Source: Pseudomonas sessilinigenes
GTDB taxonomy: Bacteria > Pseudomonadota > Gammaproteobacteria > Pseudomonadales > Pseudomonadaceae
Direction: 5' to 3'
Length of the DNA stretch: 64,000 nucleotides
Assembly (NCBI RefSeq): GCF_003850565.1
Contig: NZ_CP027706.1
Coordinates: forward strand, 2,170,001 to 2,234,000
The notes beneath the pieces were generated by a model. That model was not told where the DNA came from. It saw only the letters and a list, made by a program, of their open reading frames with translations, and did not search any database. Positions 29,215 to 38,834 of the stretch are shown here, one piece after another (the stretch's first letter is position 1; each line of letters opens with the position of its first letter). The position numbers and the translations under genes were made by a program.

Positions 29215-30069
29215 TTGGCAAATATTGATAACGCGGCTGCCGAAATGGCCGCCGCAGGCTTTTCTCGAATCGCTCTGGGTGTTGAATACAAGGGGTCGCG
29301 CTACCACGGCTGGCAGCGCCAGTCTTCGGGTGTGGCCAGTGTCCAGGAAACCCTGGAGAAAGCCCTGTCCCGGGTGGCGGATTCCCCCATCCTTCTGTCT
29401 TGTGCGGGGCGTACCGATGCCGGTGTGCATGCCTGTGGGCAGGTGGTGCATTTCGATACCCAGGCCATTCGCCCAATGAAGGCCTGGGTCATGGGGGCCA
29501 ATATCAACTTGCCCCATGACATCAGTGTCGCCTGGGCCCAGGAAATGCCGGCGCACTTTCATGCGCGATTCAAGGCGATTGCCCGGCGCTACCGCTATGT
29601 GATCTACAACGACCAGATCCGCCCGGCTCACCTGAATGAGGAAGTCACCTGGAATCATCGCCCGCTGGATATCGAGCGGATGGCCGAGGCAGCGGCATTC
29701 CTGGTGGGTACCCATGATTTCAGTGCGTTTCGCGCTGGCCAGTGCCAGGCGAAATCGCCGATCAAGGAGATTCACCACCTGCGTGTTATCCGGCACGGCA
29801 AGATGATCGTGCTGGATATTCGTGCCAGTGCGTTTCTTCATCATATGGTGCGCAACATTGCTGGGGTCTTGATGACTATCGGGGCCGGGGAGCGCCCGGT
29901 GGAGTGGGCGAGGGAGGTGCTGGAGAGCCGGGCTCGACGCGCTGGTGGCGTTACGGCCCACCCATTTGGCCTGTATCTGGTGCAGGTCGAATACAACGAG
30001 GAGTTCCAGTTGCCCGAGCGATACATCGGGCCACACTTCCTCAGCGGGTTCCCGGAACTTGACGGCTGA
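29215..30069 (+). CDS. truA: tRNA pseudouridine(38-40) synthase
   Basis: A 284-residue enzyme modifying U38, U39 and U40 of the tRNA anticodon arm. The catalytic Asp is in SCAGRTDAGVHACGQVVHFDT (about residue 68). RIALGVEYKGSRYHGWQRQ and FLHHMVRNIAGVLMTIG are family motifs. Start is uncertain: I use TTG 29215 because AGGCTG lies about 9 bases before it; the first ATG, 29245, has no Shine-Dalgarno. It heads the truA-trpF-accD-folC series. Confidence 0.93.
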   Translation: MANIDNAAAEMAAAGFSRIALGVEYKGSRYHGWQRQSSGVASVQETLEKALSRVADSPILLSCAGRTDAGVHACGQVVHFDTQAIRPMKAWVMGANINLPHDISVAWAQEMPAHFHARFKAIARRYRYVIYNDQIRPAHLNEEVTWNHRPLDIERMAEAAAFLVGTHDFSAFRAGQCQAKSPIKEIHHLRVIRHGKMIVLDIRASAFLHHMVRNIAGVLMTIGAGERPVEWAREVLESRARRAGGVTAHPFGLYLVQVEYNEEFQLPERYIGPHFLSGFPELDG

Positions 30070-30132
30070 CGCTTGGAAAAGCATTTGCTACCATCCGAAA
30101 CTTTCTCGGTTTAGCCCAGGGGTTCAAACGAT

Positions 30133-30765
30133 ATGCCAGCCGTTCGCAGCAAAATTTGTGGGATTACCCGCATAGAGGATGCGCTGGCAGCCGTGGAGGC
30201 AGGGGCTGACGCCATAGGGCTGGTGTTCTATGCCAAGAGCCCGAGAGCGGTGAGCGTGCAACAGGCCCGGGCGATCATCGGCGCCTTGCCACCTTTCGTG
30301 ACCACTGTCGGGCTGTTCGTCAATGCCAGTCGTTGTGAGCTGGGGGAAATCCTCGATGCCGTGCCGCTGGATCTCTTGCAGTTCCACGGCGATGAGTCGG
30401 CAGCCGATTGCGAAGGTTATCACCGCCCTTACATCAAGGCTCTGCGGGTCAAGGCCGGAGACGACATCGCCGCGGCCTGTCTGGCCTATCCGCGTGCCAG
30501 TGGCATTCTGCTGGATACCTATGTCGAGGGCGTCCCGGGTGGAACCGGCGAGGCCTTCGACTGGTCTCTGGTTCCTCAGGGGTTGAGCAAGCCGATCATC
30601 CTTGCTGGCGGCCTGTCGGCCCAGAATGTCGCGTCGGCGATCGCCCAGGTCCGTCCTTATGCGGTGGACGTCAGTGGAGGGGTGGAGCGGAGCAAGGGGA
30701 TCAAGGATCACGCAAAGATCCAGGCGTTCTTGCAGGCAGTGCGTCACAACAGTGAGCCGATGTGA
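30133..30765 (+). CDS. trpF: Phosphoribosylanthranilate isomerase
   Basis: A 210-residue TIM-barrel enzyme of tryptophan synthesis. The general-base cysteine lies in SKICGITR (residues 5-12), the general-acid Asp in [10 protein letters not shown], and the phosphate loops are PIILAGGL and [16 protein letters not shown]. It is 63 bp after truA and unlinked to other trp genes, the usual situation in pseudomonads. Confidence 0.97.
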   Translation: MPAVRSKICGITRIEDALAAVEAGADAIGLVFYAKSPRAVSVQQARAIIGALPPFVTTVGLFVNASRCELGEILDAVPLDLLQFHGDESAADCEGYHRPYIKALRVKAGDDIAAACLAYPRASGILLDTYVEGVPGGTGEAFDWSLVPQGLSKPIILAGGLSAQNVASAIAQVRPYAVDVSGGVERSKGIKDHAKIQAFLQAVRHNSEPM

Positions 30766-30813
30766 CGGCTGGCAGTCTGCCGCCGTCCATAACTCCACTG
30801 TACAAAACAGGTA

Positions 30814-30835
30814 GGCCCTGCCTTCGGGCGGGGTC
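30814..30835 (+). other. Stable UUCG-tetraloop hairpin in the accD leader
   Basis: GGCCCTGCC (30814-30822) pairs with GGCGGGGTC (30827-30835) through nine pairs, two of them G-T, capped by TTCG. No T run follows, so it is not a standard terminator. It lies in the 259-bp gap between trpF and accD and could be an mRNA stabiliser or regulatory fold. Confidence 0.5.
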
Positions 30836-31024
30836 GGAATCGAGTGGCAACCGCTCTATTGCAGGTTGCCGGGATGGTTGAGGAAAAGTTCGCTGCGGGC
30901 AGGTCGAGCCAGGTGCTGACCGCGGTAGCGAATCGATCGTCGCCGTACACATGAATTTAGCTCAAGGGCATACGCGGGGCCTTGAACCAGAGCGTTCGGG
31001 CCGCCGGTACTGGAGAAAGAAAGC

Positions 31025-31945
31025 ATGAGCAACTGGTTAGTAGACAAACTGATCCCTTCGATCATGCGCTCCGAGGTGAAGAAAAGCTCGGTGCCCGAAG
31101 GCCTTTGGCACAAGTGCCCATCCTGCGAGGCTGTGCTCTATCGTCCAGAGCTGGAAAAGACCCTGGACGTTTGCCCCAAGTGCAACCACCACATGCGGAT
31201 TGGCGCGCGTGCGCGCATCGATATCTTCCTTGATGTCGAGGGGCGTACCGAGCTGGGCGCTGACCTGGAGCCGGTCGATCGCTTGAAGTTTCGCGACGGC
31301 AAGAAGTACAAGGACCGCCTGAGTGCGGCGCAAAAGCAGACCGGCGAGAAAGACGCCCTGGTCTCCGTGAGCGGTACCTTGCTGGGCATGCCGGTGGTGG
31401 TTTCTGCTTTCGAGTTCTCCTTCATGGGTGGCTCCATGGGCGCTATCGTCGGTGAGCGCTTCGTGCGAGCGGCCAACTATGCCCTGGAAAATCGCTGCCC
31501 AATGGTGTGCTTCTCCGCCTCCGGTGGCGCGCGGATGCAGGAGGCGCTGATCTCCTTGATGCAGATGGCCAAGACTTCGGCCGTGCTGGCTCGCCTGCGT
31601 GAAGAGGGGATTCCCTTCATTTCCGTGCTGACCGATCCGGTCTATGGCGGTGTGTCTGCCAGCCTGGCGATGCTGGGCGATGTGATCGTCGCCGAGCCCA
31701 AGGCGCTGGTGGGTTTCGCCGGTCCTCGAGTGATCGAGCAGACCGTGCGCGAGAAGCTGCCTGAAGGCTTCCAACGCAGTGAGTTCCTGCTGGAGCATGG
31801 CGCGATCGACATGATCATTTCCCGCCAGGACCTGCGTCCGCGTCTGGGCAGTTTGCTGGCCCAGCTGATGGGGTTGCCGACGCCTGAGTTCGTGGCGGTG
31901 CCTGTTGAGCCGATCGTGGTTCCACCGGCTCCTGCAAACCTATGA
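31025..31945 (+). CDS. accD: Acetyl-CoA carboxylase carboxyltransferase subunit beta
   Basis: A 306-residue subunit that with AccA moves carboxyl from biotin to acetyl-CoA, the first step of fatty-acid synthesis. A zinc ribbon uses C31, C34, C50 and C53 (CPSC and CPKC). The crotonase-like core contains [36 protein letters not shown] and [24 protein letters not shown] 31025 follows GGAGAAAGAAAGC. The stop overlaps the folC start by 4 bp (ATGA). Confidence 0.98.
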   Translation: MSNWLVDKLIPSIMRSEVKKSSVPEGLWHKCPSCEAVLYRPELEKTLDVCPKCNHHMRIGARARIDIFLDVEGRTELGADLEPVDRLKFRDGKKYKDRLSAAQKQTGEKDALVSVSGTLLGMPVVVSAFEFSFMGGSMGAIVGERFVRAANYALENRCPMVCFSASGGARMQEALISLMQMAKTSAVLARLREEGIPFISVLTDPVYGGVSASLAMLGDVIVAEPKALVGFAGPRVIEQTVREKLPEGFQRSEFLLEHGAIDMIISRQDLRPRLGSLLAQLMGLPTPEFVAVPVEPIVVPPAPANL

Positions 31946-33249
31946 CCCAGCGCACCCTGGGCGATTGGCTCGCCTACCTCGAGCAGTTGCACCCTTCGGC
32001 CATCGACATGGGGCTTGGGCGCTCGCAGCAGGTAGTATCCCGCATGGGGTTGGGCAAGCCGGCGCCCCGGGTGATCACTGTCACCGGTACCAACGGCAAG
32101 GGCTCCACCTGCGCTTTTATCGCCTCTTTGTTGCGGGCCCAGGGCTTGCAGGTGGGGGTCTACAGCTCGCCGCACCTGCTGCGTTACAACGAGCGGGTGC
32201 AGATCAATGGCGTCGAGGCTAGCGATGAGCAGCTGTGCGAAGCCTTTGCTGCGGTGGAAGCTGGGCGCGGCGATATCTCCCTGACCTATTTCGAGATGGG
32301 GACCCTGGCGGCGTTCTGGTTGTTCCAGAATGCGTCCCTGGATGCGGTGGTGCTGGAGGTCGGTCTGGGTGGGCGCCTGGATGCGGTGAACCTGGTGGAT
32401 GCCGACATCGCCCTGGTAACAAGCATTGGCGTCGACCATGTGGAATACCTTGGAGACACTCGGGAGTCGGTGGCTTTTGAGAAGGCGGGGATCTTCCGTG
32501 CTGGTGCGCCGGCCTTGTGTGGTGACTTGAATCCACCGCAGCCGTTGTTGGACAAGGCTCGGGAGCTGGGTTGCCCGTTCTTTCTCCGGGGGCGCGATTT
32601 CGACCTGGGCCTGACGGATACCCATTGGCAATGGCGGGGCCTGGACGCCCAGGGCAACCAGGTGGAGTTGCAGGACTTGCCGTTGCTGGACTTGCCCATG
32701 GAAAACGCAGCCTTGGCTTTGCAGGCCTATCTGCTGACGGGGTTGCCTTGGTCGCCGGAGCGGATTGGCGTTGCTTTGCAGCAGACCCGAGTGACCGGGC
32801 GCCTGGATCGCCGCCGTGTGCAGTGGCAAGGGAAGTCCGTCGATTTGCTGCTGGATGTTGGGCATAACCCACACGCTGCGCAGTACTTGGCCGAGCGCCT
32901 GGCTCGTCGGCCAGTGGCTGGCAGGCGGTTGTCGGTGTTCGGCTTGCTGGCCGACAAGGACCTGTCGGGTGTGATCGAGTGCTTGGCGTCGTCGGTCCAG
33001 CACTGGGCCGTGGCCCCTCTGGATTCGCCGCGAGCCCGTCCGGTGGCTGATCTGCAGGCTGCGCTAGAGAACCTTGGGGTCGCGGTGGCGTCTTATGCCA
33101 GCGTGGCTGCAGCGTTGGAGGCGCAATGTGCGCAGGCCGATGCCGGTGACGAAATCTTGTTGTTCGGGTCTTTTTATTGTGTTGCCGAGGCGCTCGAGTG
33201 GCTTGCCCGGCGCTCCACGGAGGAAGCTGCACATGGCTATGTTGGATAA
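31942..33249 (+). CDS. folC: Bifunctional folylpolyglutamate/dihydrofolate synthase
   Basis: A 435-residue Mur-ligase-family enzyme adding glutamate to (dihydro)folate. The P-loop is [14 protein letters not shown] (about residues 48-60); [13 protein letters not shown] and [13 protein letters not shown] are family motifs, with [13 protein letters not shown] in the C-terminal domain. It overlaps accD upstream by 4 bp and the SPOR gene downstream by 17 bp, so it is tightly coupled. The folC-dedD-cvpA-purF order matches E. coli. Confidence 0.97.
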   Translation: MTQRTLGDWLAYLEQLHPSAIDMGLGRSQQVVSRMGLGKPAPRVITVTGTNGKGSTCAFIASLLRAQGLQVGVYSSPHLLRYNERVQINGVEASDEQLCEAFAAVEAGRGDISLTYFEMGTLAAFWLFQNASLDAVVLEVGLGGRLDAVNLVDADIALVTSIGVDHVEYLGDTRESVAFEKAGIFRAGAPALCGDLNPPQPLLDKARELGCPFFLRGRDFDLGLTDTHWQWRGLDAQGNQVELQDLPLLDLPMENAALALQAYLLTGLPWSPERIGVALQQTRVTGRLDRRRVQWQGKSVDLLLDVGHNPHAAQYLAERLARRPVAGRRLSVFGLLADKDLSGVIECLASSVQHWAVAPLDSPRARPVADLQAALENLGVAVASYASVAAALEAQCAQADAGDEILLFGSFYCVAEALEWLARRSTEEAAHGYVG

Positions 33250-33889
33250 CGTCTACAAGCAGCGCATGGTTGGGGCCCTGGTGCTGGTGGCATTGGCAGT
33301 GATCTTCCTGCCAATGCTGTTCTCGCGAGAGGACGAGCAGCGTCATGTCGTGGTCGAGGCGCCAGCCGCGCCACAGCCTTCGGCCATGCCTCAAGTCCAG
33401 GTCGAGCCGGTGGTGGTTCCGGAGCCGCAGCCGCTGCCTGAAGGTTCGGTCCCCGCCGATGAGGTGGCGGTACAGCAGCCGGCGCCCTCTACGCCAATCG
33501 CACCGAGTGCACCGGTAGTTGCACCAGCTCCGGTGGCGAGCAAGCCAGCGCCAGCGCCGAAACCTGCTCCGACCCCCGCGCCTGCACCTGCGCAGCCGGT
33601 GGTAGCAGCCAAGCCCGACACCACTCAAAGCCGGGTCGATGCCAATGGCTTGTCCGTCAGTTGGTCGATTCAGTTGGCCAGCCTGTCGAGCCGGGAGGGT
33701 GCAGAAAACCTGCAGAAAACCCTGCGTAGCCAGGGTTATAACGCTTATATCCGCTCTGCCGAGGGCAAGAACCGGGTATTCGTCGGGCCATTGATCGAGC
33801 GGGCCGAGGCTGATCGCCTGCGTGACCTATTGGGACGTCAGCAGAACCTCAAGGGGTTCGTGGTGCGTTTCCAGCCCGAGCGTGGTTGA
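33233..33889 (+). CDS. SPOR-domain membrane protein (DedD-like)
   Basis: A 218-residue bitopic inner-membrane protein. It has a short cytoplasmic N-terminus ([12 protein letters not shown]), one span (LVLVALAVIFLPMLF), a Pro/Ala/Val-rich periplasmic linker of about 90 residues, and a C-terminal SPOR domain (WSIQLASLSSREGAENLQKTL...KNRVFVGPLIERAEADRL) that binds denuded glycan at the septum. Position between folC and cvpA is that of E. coli dedD. GGAGG 9 bases upstream favours ATG 33233; ATG 33239 is possible. Confidence 0.9.
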   Translation: MAMLDNVYKQRMVGALVLVALAVIFLPMLFSREDEQRHVVVEAPAAPQPSAMPQVQVEPVVVPEPQPLPEGSVPADEVAVQQPAPSTPIAPSAPVVAPAPVASKPAPAPKPAPTPAPAPAQPVVAAKPDTTQSRVDANGLSVSWSIQLASLSSREGAENLQKTLRSQGYNAYIRSAEGKNRVFVGPLIERAEADRLRDLLGRQQNLKGFVVRFQPERG

Positions 33890-33987
33890 GGCTATCTGCC
33901 TGATTTTGAAAGCATAGTGAATCGCAGCTTACCGACAGCCAAGCGCTCTGTTAAAATGCGCCGCCTTATCTGTCTGTAGGCTGCACT

Positions 33988-34545
33988 GTGCCATTTACCT
34001 GGGTCGACTGGGCGATTGTTGCGATAATCGCCATTTCCGCTTTGATCAGCTTGAGCCGCGGTTTCGTCAAAGAAGCCTTGTCGTTGCTTACCTGGATCAT
34101 CGCAGGAGTCGTCGCCTGGATGTTCGGTGGCTCACTGTCCGAGTACCTCGGCGCCTATATCGAAACTCCTTCGGCTCGCGTGATCGCGGGCTGCGCAATC
34201 ATGTTTGTCGCCACCTTGCTGGTGGGCGCAATGGTCAATTATCTCATCGGCGAATTGATTCGCGTCACTGGTCTTTCCGGTACCGATCGATTCCTGGGCA
34301 TGGCCTTCGGCGCGGCCCGTGGCGCGTTGCTGGTGGTTGTTGCGGTCGGGCTTCTGAGTCTCGGGCCGGTACAACAGGATTCCTGGTGGCAACAGTCTCG
34401 GCTGGTGCCACAATTTCTATTGGTTGCAGACTGGTCCAAGAACCTGATCCTGGGTTGGAGCAGTCAGTGGCTGGCCAGCGGTATCAGCGTACCCGCTGAA
34501 ATACCGTTCAAGGAGCACCTCTTACCGGCCAAAACGCCTCAGTAA
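33988..34545 (+). CDS. cvpA: CvpA family protein
   Basis: A 185-residue inner-membrane protein with four predicted spans. It opens PFTWVDWAIVAIIAISALISLSRGF, followed by FVKEALSLLTWI, the family hallmark, and RFLGMAFGAARGALLVVVAVG. GTG start. In E. coli it is needed for colicin V export and lies before purF, as here (41 bp). Confidence 0.94.
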   Translation: MPFTWVDWAIVAIIAISALISLSRGFVKEALSLLTWIIAGVVAWMFGGSLSEYLGAYIETPSARVIAGCAIMFVATLLVGAMVNYLIGELIRVTGLSGTDRFLGMAFGAARGALLVVVAVGLLSLGPVQQDSWWQQSRLVPQFLLVADWSKNLILGWSSQWLASGISVPAEIPFKEHLLPAKTPQ

Positions 34546-34586
34546 GATGGGTTCAGTTCAGTTTCATTAAGTAGGGGTTGCGTCGC

Positions 34587-36092
34587 ATGTGTGGCATCGT
34601 CGGTATCGTCGGTAAGTCGAACGTCAATCAGGCGCTGTATGACGCGCTAACCGTCCTCCAGCACCGCGGCCAGGACGCTGCCGGTATCGTGACCAGTCAT
34701 GATGGCCGGCTGTTCCTGCGCAAGGACAATGGCCTGGTCCGTGATGTGTTCCAGCAACGGCATATGCAGCGCCTGGTTGGTCACATGGGCATTGGTCATG
34801 TGCGTTACCCGACCGCAGGCAGCTCTACCTCTGCCGAGGCCCAGCCGTTCTATGTCAACTCGCCCTACGGCATCACCTTGGCGCACAACGGCAACCTGAC
34901 CAATGTCGAGCAGTTGGCCAAGGAGATCTACGAGTCCGATCTTCGCCATGTCAACACCAGCTCCGACTCTGAGGTGCTGCTCAACGTGTTCGCTCACGAG
35001 CTGGCCCAGCGCGGCAAGCTGCAGCCCACCGAGGAAGATGTGTTTGCCGCGGTGACCGATGTACACAACCGCTGCGTGGGTGGTTATGCGGTGGTGGCAA
35101 TGATCACCGGCTACGGCATCGTTGGCTTTCGCGACCCCCATGGCATCCGTCCGATCGTGTTCGGCCAGCGCCATACCGATGAAGGCGTGGAGTACATGAT
35201 CGCCTCCGAAAGCGTGTCCCTGGATGTGCTGGGCTTCACCCTGATCCGCGATCTGGCGCCGGGCGAGGCGGTCTACATCACCGAGGAAGGCAAGCTCTAC
35301 ACTCGCCAATGCGCCACCAACCCGCAGCTCACCCCGTGCATCTTCGAGCACGTGTACCTGGCTCGTCCTGATTCGATCATCGACGGCGTCTCGGTCTACA
35401 AGGCGCGCCTGCGCATGGGCGAGAAGCTGGCCGAGAAGATCCTGCGCGAGCGCCCCGAGCATGACATCGATGTGGTGATCCCGATCCCGGATACCAGCCG
35501 TACCGCGGCCCTGGAATTGGCCAACCACCTGGGGGTCAAGTTCCGCGAAGGTTTTGTGAAGAATCGCTACATCGGCCGGACCTTCATCATGCCGGGCCAG
35601 GCGGCGCGCAAGAAGTCCGTACGCCAGAAGCTCAATGCCATCGAGCTGGAGTTCCGCGGCAAGAACGTGATGCTGGTGGACGACTCCATCGTGCGTGGCA
35701 CCACCTGCAAGCAGATCATCCAGATGGCCCGTGAGGCTGGCGCGAAGAACGTCTACTTCTGCTCCGCGGCCCCAGCCGTGCGTTATCCGAACGTGTACGG
35801 TATCGACATGCCGAGCGCCCACGAGCTGATCGCCCACAATCGTTCCACCCAGGACGTGGCCGATCTGATCGGTGCCGACTGGCTGATCTACCAGGACCTG
35901 CCGGACCTGATCGAGGCTGTCGGTGGTGGCAAGATCAAGATCGAGAACTTCGATTGCGCGGTCTTCGATGGCAAATACGTCACCGGCGATGTCGACGAGG
36001 CGTATCTGAACAAGATCGAGAACGCCCGCAACGATGCCTCGAAAGCCAAGACCCAGGCGGTCAGTGCGATCATCGATCTGTACAACAACTGA
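34587..36092 (+). CDS. purF: Amidophosphoribosyltransferase
   Basis: A 501-residue enzyme catalysing the first committed step of purine synthesis. The start must be ATG 34587 because [12 protein letters not shown] exposes the nucleophilic Cys of the Ntn glutaminase domain after Met removal. The PRPP loop is [19 protein letters not shown] and [13 protein letters not shown] precedes it. Full length. It is followed by metZ 36 bp later, an arrangement known in pseudomonads. Confidence 0.98.
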   Translation: MCGIVGIVGKSNVNQALYDALTVLQHRGQDAAGIVTSHDGRLFLRKDNGLVRDVFQQRHMQRLVGHMGIGHVRYPTAGSSTSAEAQPFYVNSPYGITLAHNGNLTNVEQLAKEIYESDLRHVNTSSDSEVLLNVFAHELAQRGKLQPTEEDVFAAVTDVHNRCVGGYAVVAMITGYGIVGFRDPHGIRPIVFGQRHTDEGVEYMIASESVSLDVLGFTLIRDLAPGEAVYITEEGKLYTRQCATNPQLTPCIFEHVYLARPDSIIDGVSVYKARLRMGEKLAEKILRERPEHDIDVVIPIPDTSRTAALELANHLGVKFREGFVKNRYIGRTFIMPGQAARKKSVRQKLNAIELEFRGKNVMLVDDSIVRGTTCKQIIQMAREAGAKNVYFCSAAPAVRYPNVYGIDMPSAHELIAHNRSTQDVADLIGADWLIYQDLPDLIEAVGGGKIKIENFDCAVFDGKYVTGDVDEAYLNKIENARNDASKAKTQAVSAIIDLYNN

Positions 36093-36128
36093 TCCAGAGT
36101 ATTCACGAAGAGATTAGGAGTAGGTGGC

Positions 36129-37340
36129 ATGAGTCAGGATTGGGATGCGGGTCGGCTCGACAGCGACCTTGAAGGTGTAGCGTTCGATACCCTGGCGGTG
36201 CGTGCCGGCCAGCACCGCTCGCCGGAGAGCGAGCATGGTGACCCGATGTTCTTCACCTCCAGCTATGTGTTCCGTACGGCCGCCGACGCGGCCGCGCGCT
36301 TCGCGGGCGAGGTGCCAGGCAACGTCTATTCGCGCTATACCAATCCCACCGTGCGTTCTTTCGAGGAGCGCATCGCGGCCCTCGAGGGGGCCGAGCAGGC
36401 CGTGGCTACGGCCACTGGCATGGCTGCCATTCTTTCCGTGGTCATGAGCCTGTGCAGCGCTGGTGACCATGTACTGGTCTCGCGCAGCGTGTTCGGCTCC
36501 ACCATCAGTCTGTTCGAAAAGTACTTCAAGCGCTTTGGTGTGCAGGTCGACTACGTGCCTTTGGCAGACCTGTCTGGCTGGGATGCGGCGATCAAGAGCA
36601 ATACCAAATTGTTGTTCGTCGAGTCGCCATCCAATCCGCTGGCTGAACTGGTGGATATCGCCGCGCTCGCCGAGGTGGCCCACGCCAAGGGGGCGATGCT
36701 GGTGGTGGACAACTGTTTCTGCACGCCTGCGTTGCAGCAACCCTTGATGCTTGGGGCTGATGTGGTGGTGCATTCGGCTACGAAGTTCATCGACGGCCAG
36801 GGCCGCTGCATGGGCGGTGTTGTCGCTGGTCGCAGCGAACAGATGAAAGAGGTGGTGGGTTTTCTGCGTACCGCAGGGCCGACCCTGAGTCCCTTCAATG
36901 CTTGGGTCTTTCTCAAGGGGTTGGAGACTCTCAGTTTGCGTATGCGTGCCCATTGTGCCAATGCCTTGGCCCTGGCGCAGTGGCTGGAGCAGCAGCCTGG
37001 CGTGGAGAAAGTGCATTACGCAGGGCTTGCCAGTCATCCGCAGCATGAATTGGCCAAGCGCCAGCAGCGCGGTTTCGGTGCCGTGGTGAGCTTCGAGGTC
37101 AAGGGAGGCAAGGAGGGGGCGTGGCGCTTCATCGATGCTACTCGCTTGGTCTCCATCACCGCCAACCTGGGTGATAGCAAGACCACCATTACCCATCCGA
37201 GTACTACTTCCCATGGGCGCCTGGCGCCTCAGGAACGTGAGGCTGCGGGCATTCGCGATAGCTTGATCCGTATTGCCGTTGGCCTGGAAGACGTTGCCGA
37301 CCTGCAGGCCGACCTGGCTCGCGGCCTGGCTGCCTTGTGA
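36129..37340 (+). CDS. metZ: O-succinylhomoserine sulfhydrylase
   Basis: A 403-residue Cys/Met-metabolism PLP enzyme that makes homocysteine directly from O-succinylhomoserine and sulfide. The PLP lysine is in [44 protein letters not shown] and [17 protein letters not shown] C-terminal motif [13 protein letters not shown] are present. TAGGAGTAGG is the ribosome-binding site. Its TGA overlaps the GTG start of the next gene (GTGA), so they are translationally coupled. Confidence 0.95.
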   Translation: MSQDWDAGRLDSDLEGVAFDTLAVRAGQHRSPESEHGDPMFFTSSYVFRTAADAAARFAGEVPGNVYSRYTNPTVRSFEERIAALEGAEQAVATATGMAAILSVVMSLCSAGDHVLVSRSVFGSTISLFEKYFKRFGVQVDYVPLADLSGWDAAIKSNTKLLFVESPSNPLAELVDIAALAEVAHAKGAMLVVDNCFCTPALQQPLMLGADVVVHSATKFIDGQGRCMGGVVAGRSEQMKEVVGFLRTAGPTLSPFNAWVFLKGLETLSLRMRAHCANALALAQWLEQQPGVEKVHYAGLASHPQHELAKRQQRGFGAVVSFEVKGGKEGAWRFIDATRLVSITANLGDSKTTITHPSTTSHGRLAPQEREAAGIRDSLIRIAVGLEDVADLQADLARGLAAL

Positions 37341-38113
37341 TCGAGTTGTCAGCACCCCAGGGGGGCGGCAACGGTCGCGTCGCACTGGTTACCGGTGCGG
37401 CCCGTGGGATTGGCCTGGGTATCGCGACCTGGCTGCTGTGTGATGGCTGGCAGGTGGTCCTTGCCGATCTTGATCGAGAGCGCGGTCCAAAAGTGGCACA
37501 GGTACTGGGCGAAAATGCCTTGTTCATTGCCATGGATGTCGCCGACGAAGAGCAGGTGGCCGAGGGGGTTGCCGAGGTTTTGGGGCGTTTCGGGCGCCTG
37601 GATGCCCTGGTGTGTAATGCCGCTATGGCTGATCCGCACAACATGACCCTGGAAAGCCTGGACCTGGGGCATTGGAATCGCGTGTTGGCGGTGAATCTTG
37701 GCGGGCCGATGCTGCTGGCCAAGCACTGTGCGCCTTATCTTCGAGCCCATGGTGGTGTGATCGTCAACCTAGCTTCCACCCGTGCCCGTCAATCCGAGTC
37801 GGATTGCGAGGCCTACGCGGCGAGCAAGGGCGGCTTGCTGGCCTTGACCCATGCCTTGGCTGTCAGCCTGGGGCCTGAGATCCGTGTCAATGCGGTGAGC
37901 CCGGGCTGGATCGATGCCCGTGATCCAGCAGTGCGGCGCCTGGAGCCATTGTCGGAGGCCGATCATGCCCAGCACCCGGCTGGTAGGGTCGGGACCGTGG
38001 AGGATGTGGCGGCGATGGTGGCTTGGCTGTTGTCGCGTAATTCAGGGTTCGTCACCGGCCAGGAATTCGTGGTGGACGGTGGTATGTCCAAGAAGATGAT
38101 TTACCAGGGCTGA
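37337..38113 (+). CDS. SDR-family NAD(P)-dependent oxidoreductase
   Basis: A 258-residue classical short-chain dehydrogenase. The nucleotide-binding [12 protein letters not shown] is near residues 17-28 ([12 protein letters not shown]), followed by [10 protein letters not shown], then the catalytic Ser/Tyr/Lys region NLASTR...YAASKGGLL and [15 protein letters not shown] sequence. The C-terminus [19 protein letters not shown] is typical. GTG start overlaps metZ by 4 bp. Substrate unknown; coupling to metZ is conserved in pseudomonads as I recall. Confidence 0.9.
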   Translation: MIELSAPQGGGNGRVALVTGAARGIGLGIATWLLCDGWQVVLADLDRERGPKVAQVLGENALFIAMDVADEEQVAEGVAEVLGRFGRLDALVCNAAMADPHNMTLESLDLGHWNRVLAVNLGGPMLLAKHCAPYLRAHGGVIVNLASTRARQSESDCEAYAASKGGLLALTHALAVSLGPEIRVNAVSPGWIDARDPAVRRLEPLSEADHAQHPAGRVGTVEDVAAMVAWLLSRNSGFVTGQEFVVDGGMSKKMIYQG

Positions 38114-38230
38114 AGTTTTCTGCAGGTAAGGAGGTTGGAGCGGTGATGCCTTGGCGCACCGTTCGCGTTTTTCCTTGGGCATGCAGCTTGGTGCTTGAAG
38201 TTGTTTTTTGAAAAAACTTCAATCCTGCTA

Positions 38231-38259
38231 TTGACTTAGCTTCGATACGTGCGTAAATT
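38231..38259 (+). promoter_or_regulatory. Sigma-70 promoter of the tRNA-Val/Asp/Asp operon
   Basis: TTGACT (38231-38236) and TAAATT (38254-38259) are 17 bases apart, 21 bases before tRNA-Val. Just upstream, GAAGTT/AACTTC arms at 38197-38220 form an AT-rich hairpin that may end the metZ-SDR transcript. Confidence 0.75.
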
Positions 38260-38280
38260 TCGCGGCCTCAGCGAAGCAAA

Positions 38281-38356
38281 GGGTGATTAGCTCAGCCGGG
38301 AGAGCATCTGCCTTACAAGCAGAGGGTCGGCGGTTCGATCCCGTCATCACCCACCA
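38281..38356 (+). tRNA. tRNA-Val (TAC)
   Basis: A 76-nt cloverleaf: acceptor GGGTGAT pairs with ATCACCC, discriminator A, encoded CCA. The loop CTTACAA gives TAC. Confidence 0.97.
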
Positions 38357-38415
38357 CTTCCTGAGTACCTTTCGAAAGAAAGGCGGAAGCTTCCAAGGAA
38401 GCCTCCAACCGACGC

Positions 38416-38492
38416 GCAGCGGTAGTTCAGTCGGTTAGAATACCGGCCTGTCACGCCGGGGGTCGCGGGTTCGAGTCCCGTCCGCTGCGCCA
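38416..38492 (+). tRNA. tRNA-Asp (GTC), copy 1
   Basis: A 77-nt cloverleaf: acceptor GCAGCGG pairs with CCGCTGC, discriminator G, encoded CCA. The loop CTGTCAC gives GTC. Identical to copy 2. Confidence 0.97.
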
Positions 38493-38590
38493 TATTTTCC
38501 AGATCAGGTTCGCCTGGTTTGAGATCGAAAGCCTTAGGGTCTTGGTCAGACGATTTAAAAGTTTCACCTGGATGTAAGTCCAAGCGATAC

Positions 38591-38667
38591 GCAGCGGTAG
38601 TTCAGTCGGTTAGAATACCGGCCTGTCACGCCGGGGGTCGCGGGTTCGAGTCCCGTCCGCTGCGCCA
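38591..38667 (+). tRNA. tRNA-Asp (GTC), copy 2
   Basis: Same 77-nt sequence as copy 1, 98 bp downstream. Here the spacer is not conserved, unlike the tRNA-Ala/Glu array. Confidence 0.97.
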
Positions 38668-38716
38668 TATATGCCTCAAGGACCACTGAACGCCTTGATG
38701 CAACGAAACAGCAAAG

Positions 38717-38750
38717 ACCCTGGTCGCAAGACCGGGTTTTTTTGTTTTTC
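38717..38750 (+). terminator. Terminator of the tRNA-Val/Asp/Asp operon
   Basis: ACCCTGGTC and GACCGGGT pair (one bulged T) around GCAA, followed by TTTTTTTGTTTTT. Confidence 0.88.
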
Positions 38751-38779
38751 GCCTCTGTAGTTTCTATCGTTATGGTTTG

Positions 38780-38819
38780 CCCACAAAAAAAACCGCCTGG
38801 CTGGCGGTTTTTTTGTGGG
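38780..38819. terminator. Bidirectional terminator downstream of puuB-like gene
   Basis: CCCACAAAAAAAACCGCC and GGCGGTTTTTTTGTGGG pair around TGGCT. It lies 16 bp past the stop of the minus-strand oxidoreductase. Confidence 0.9.
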
Positions 38820-38834
38820 TGAAGAACAGCCTCG

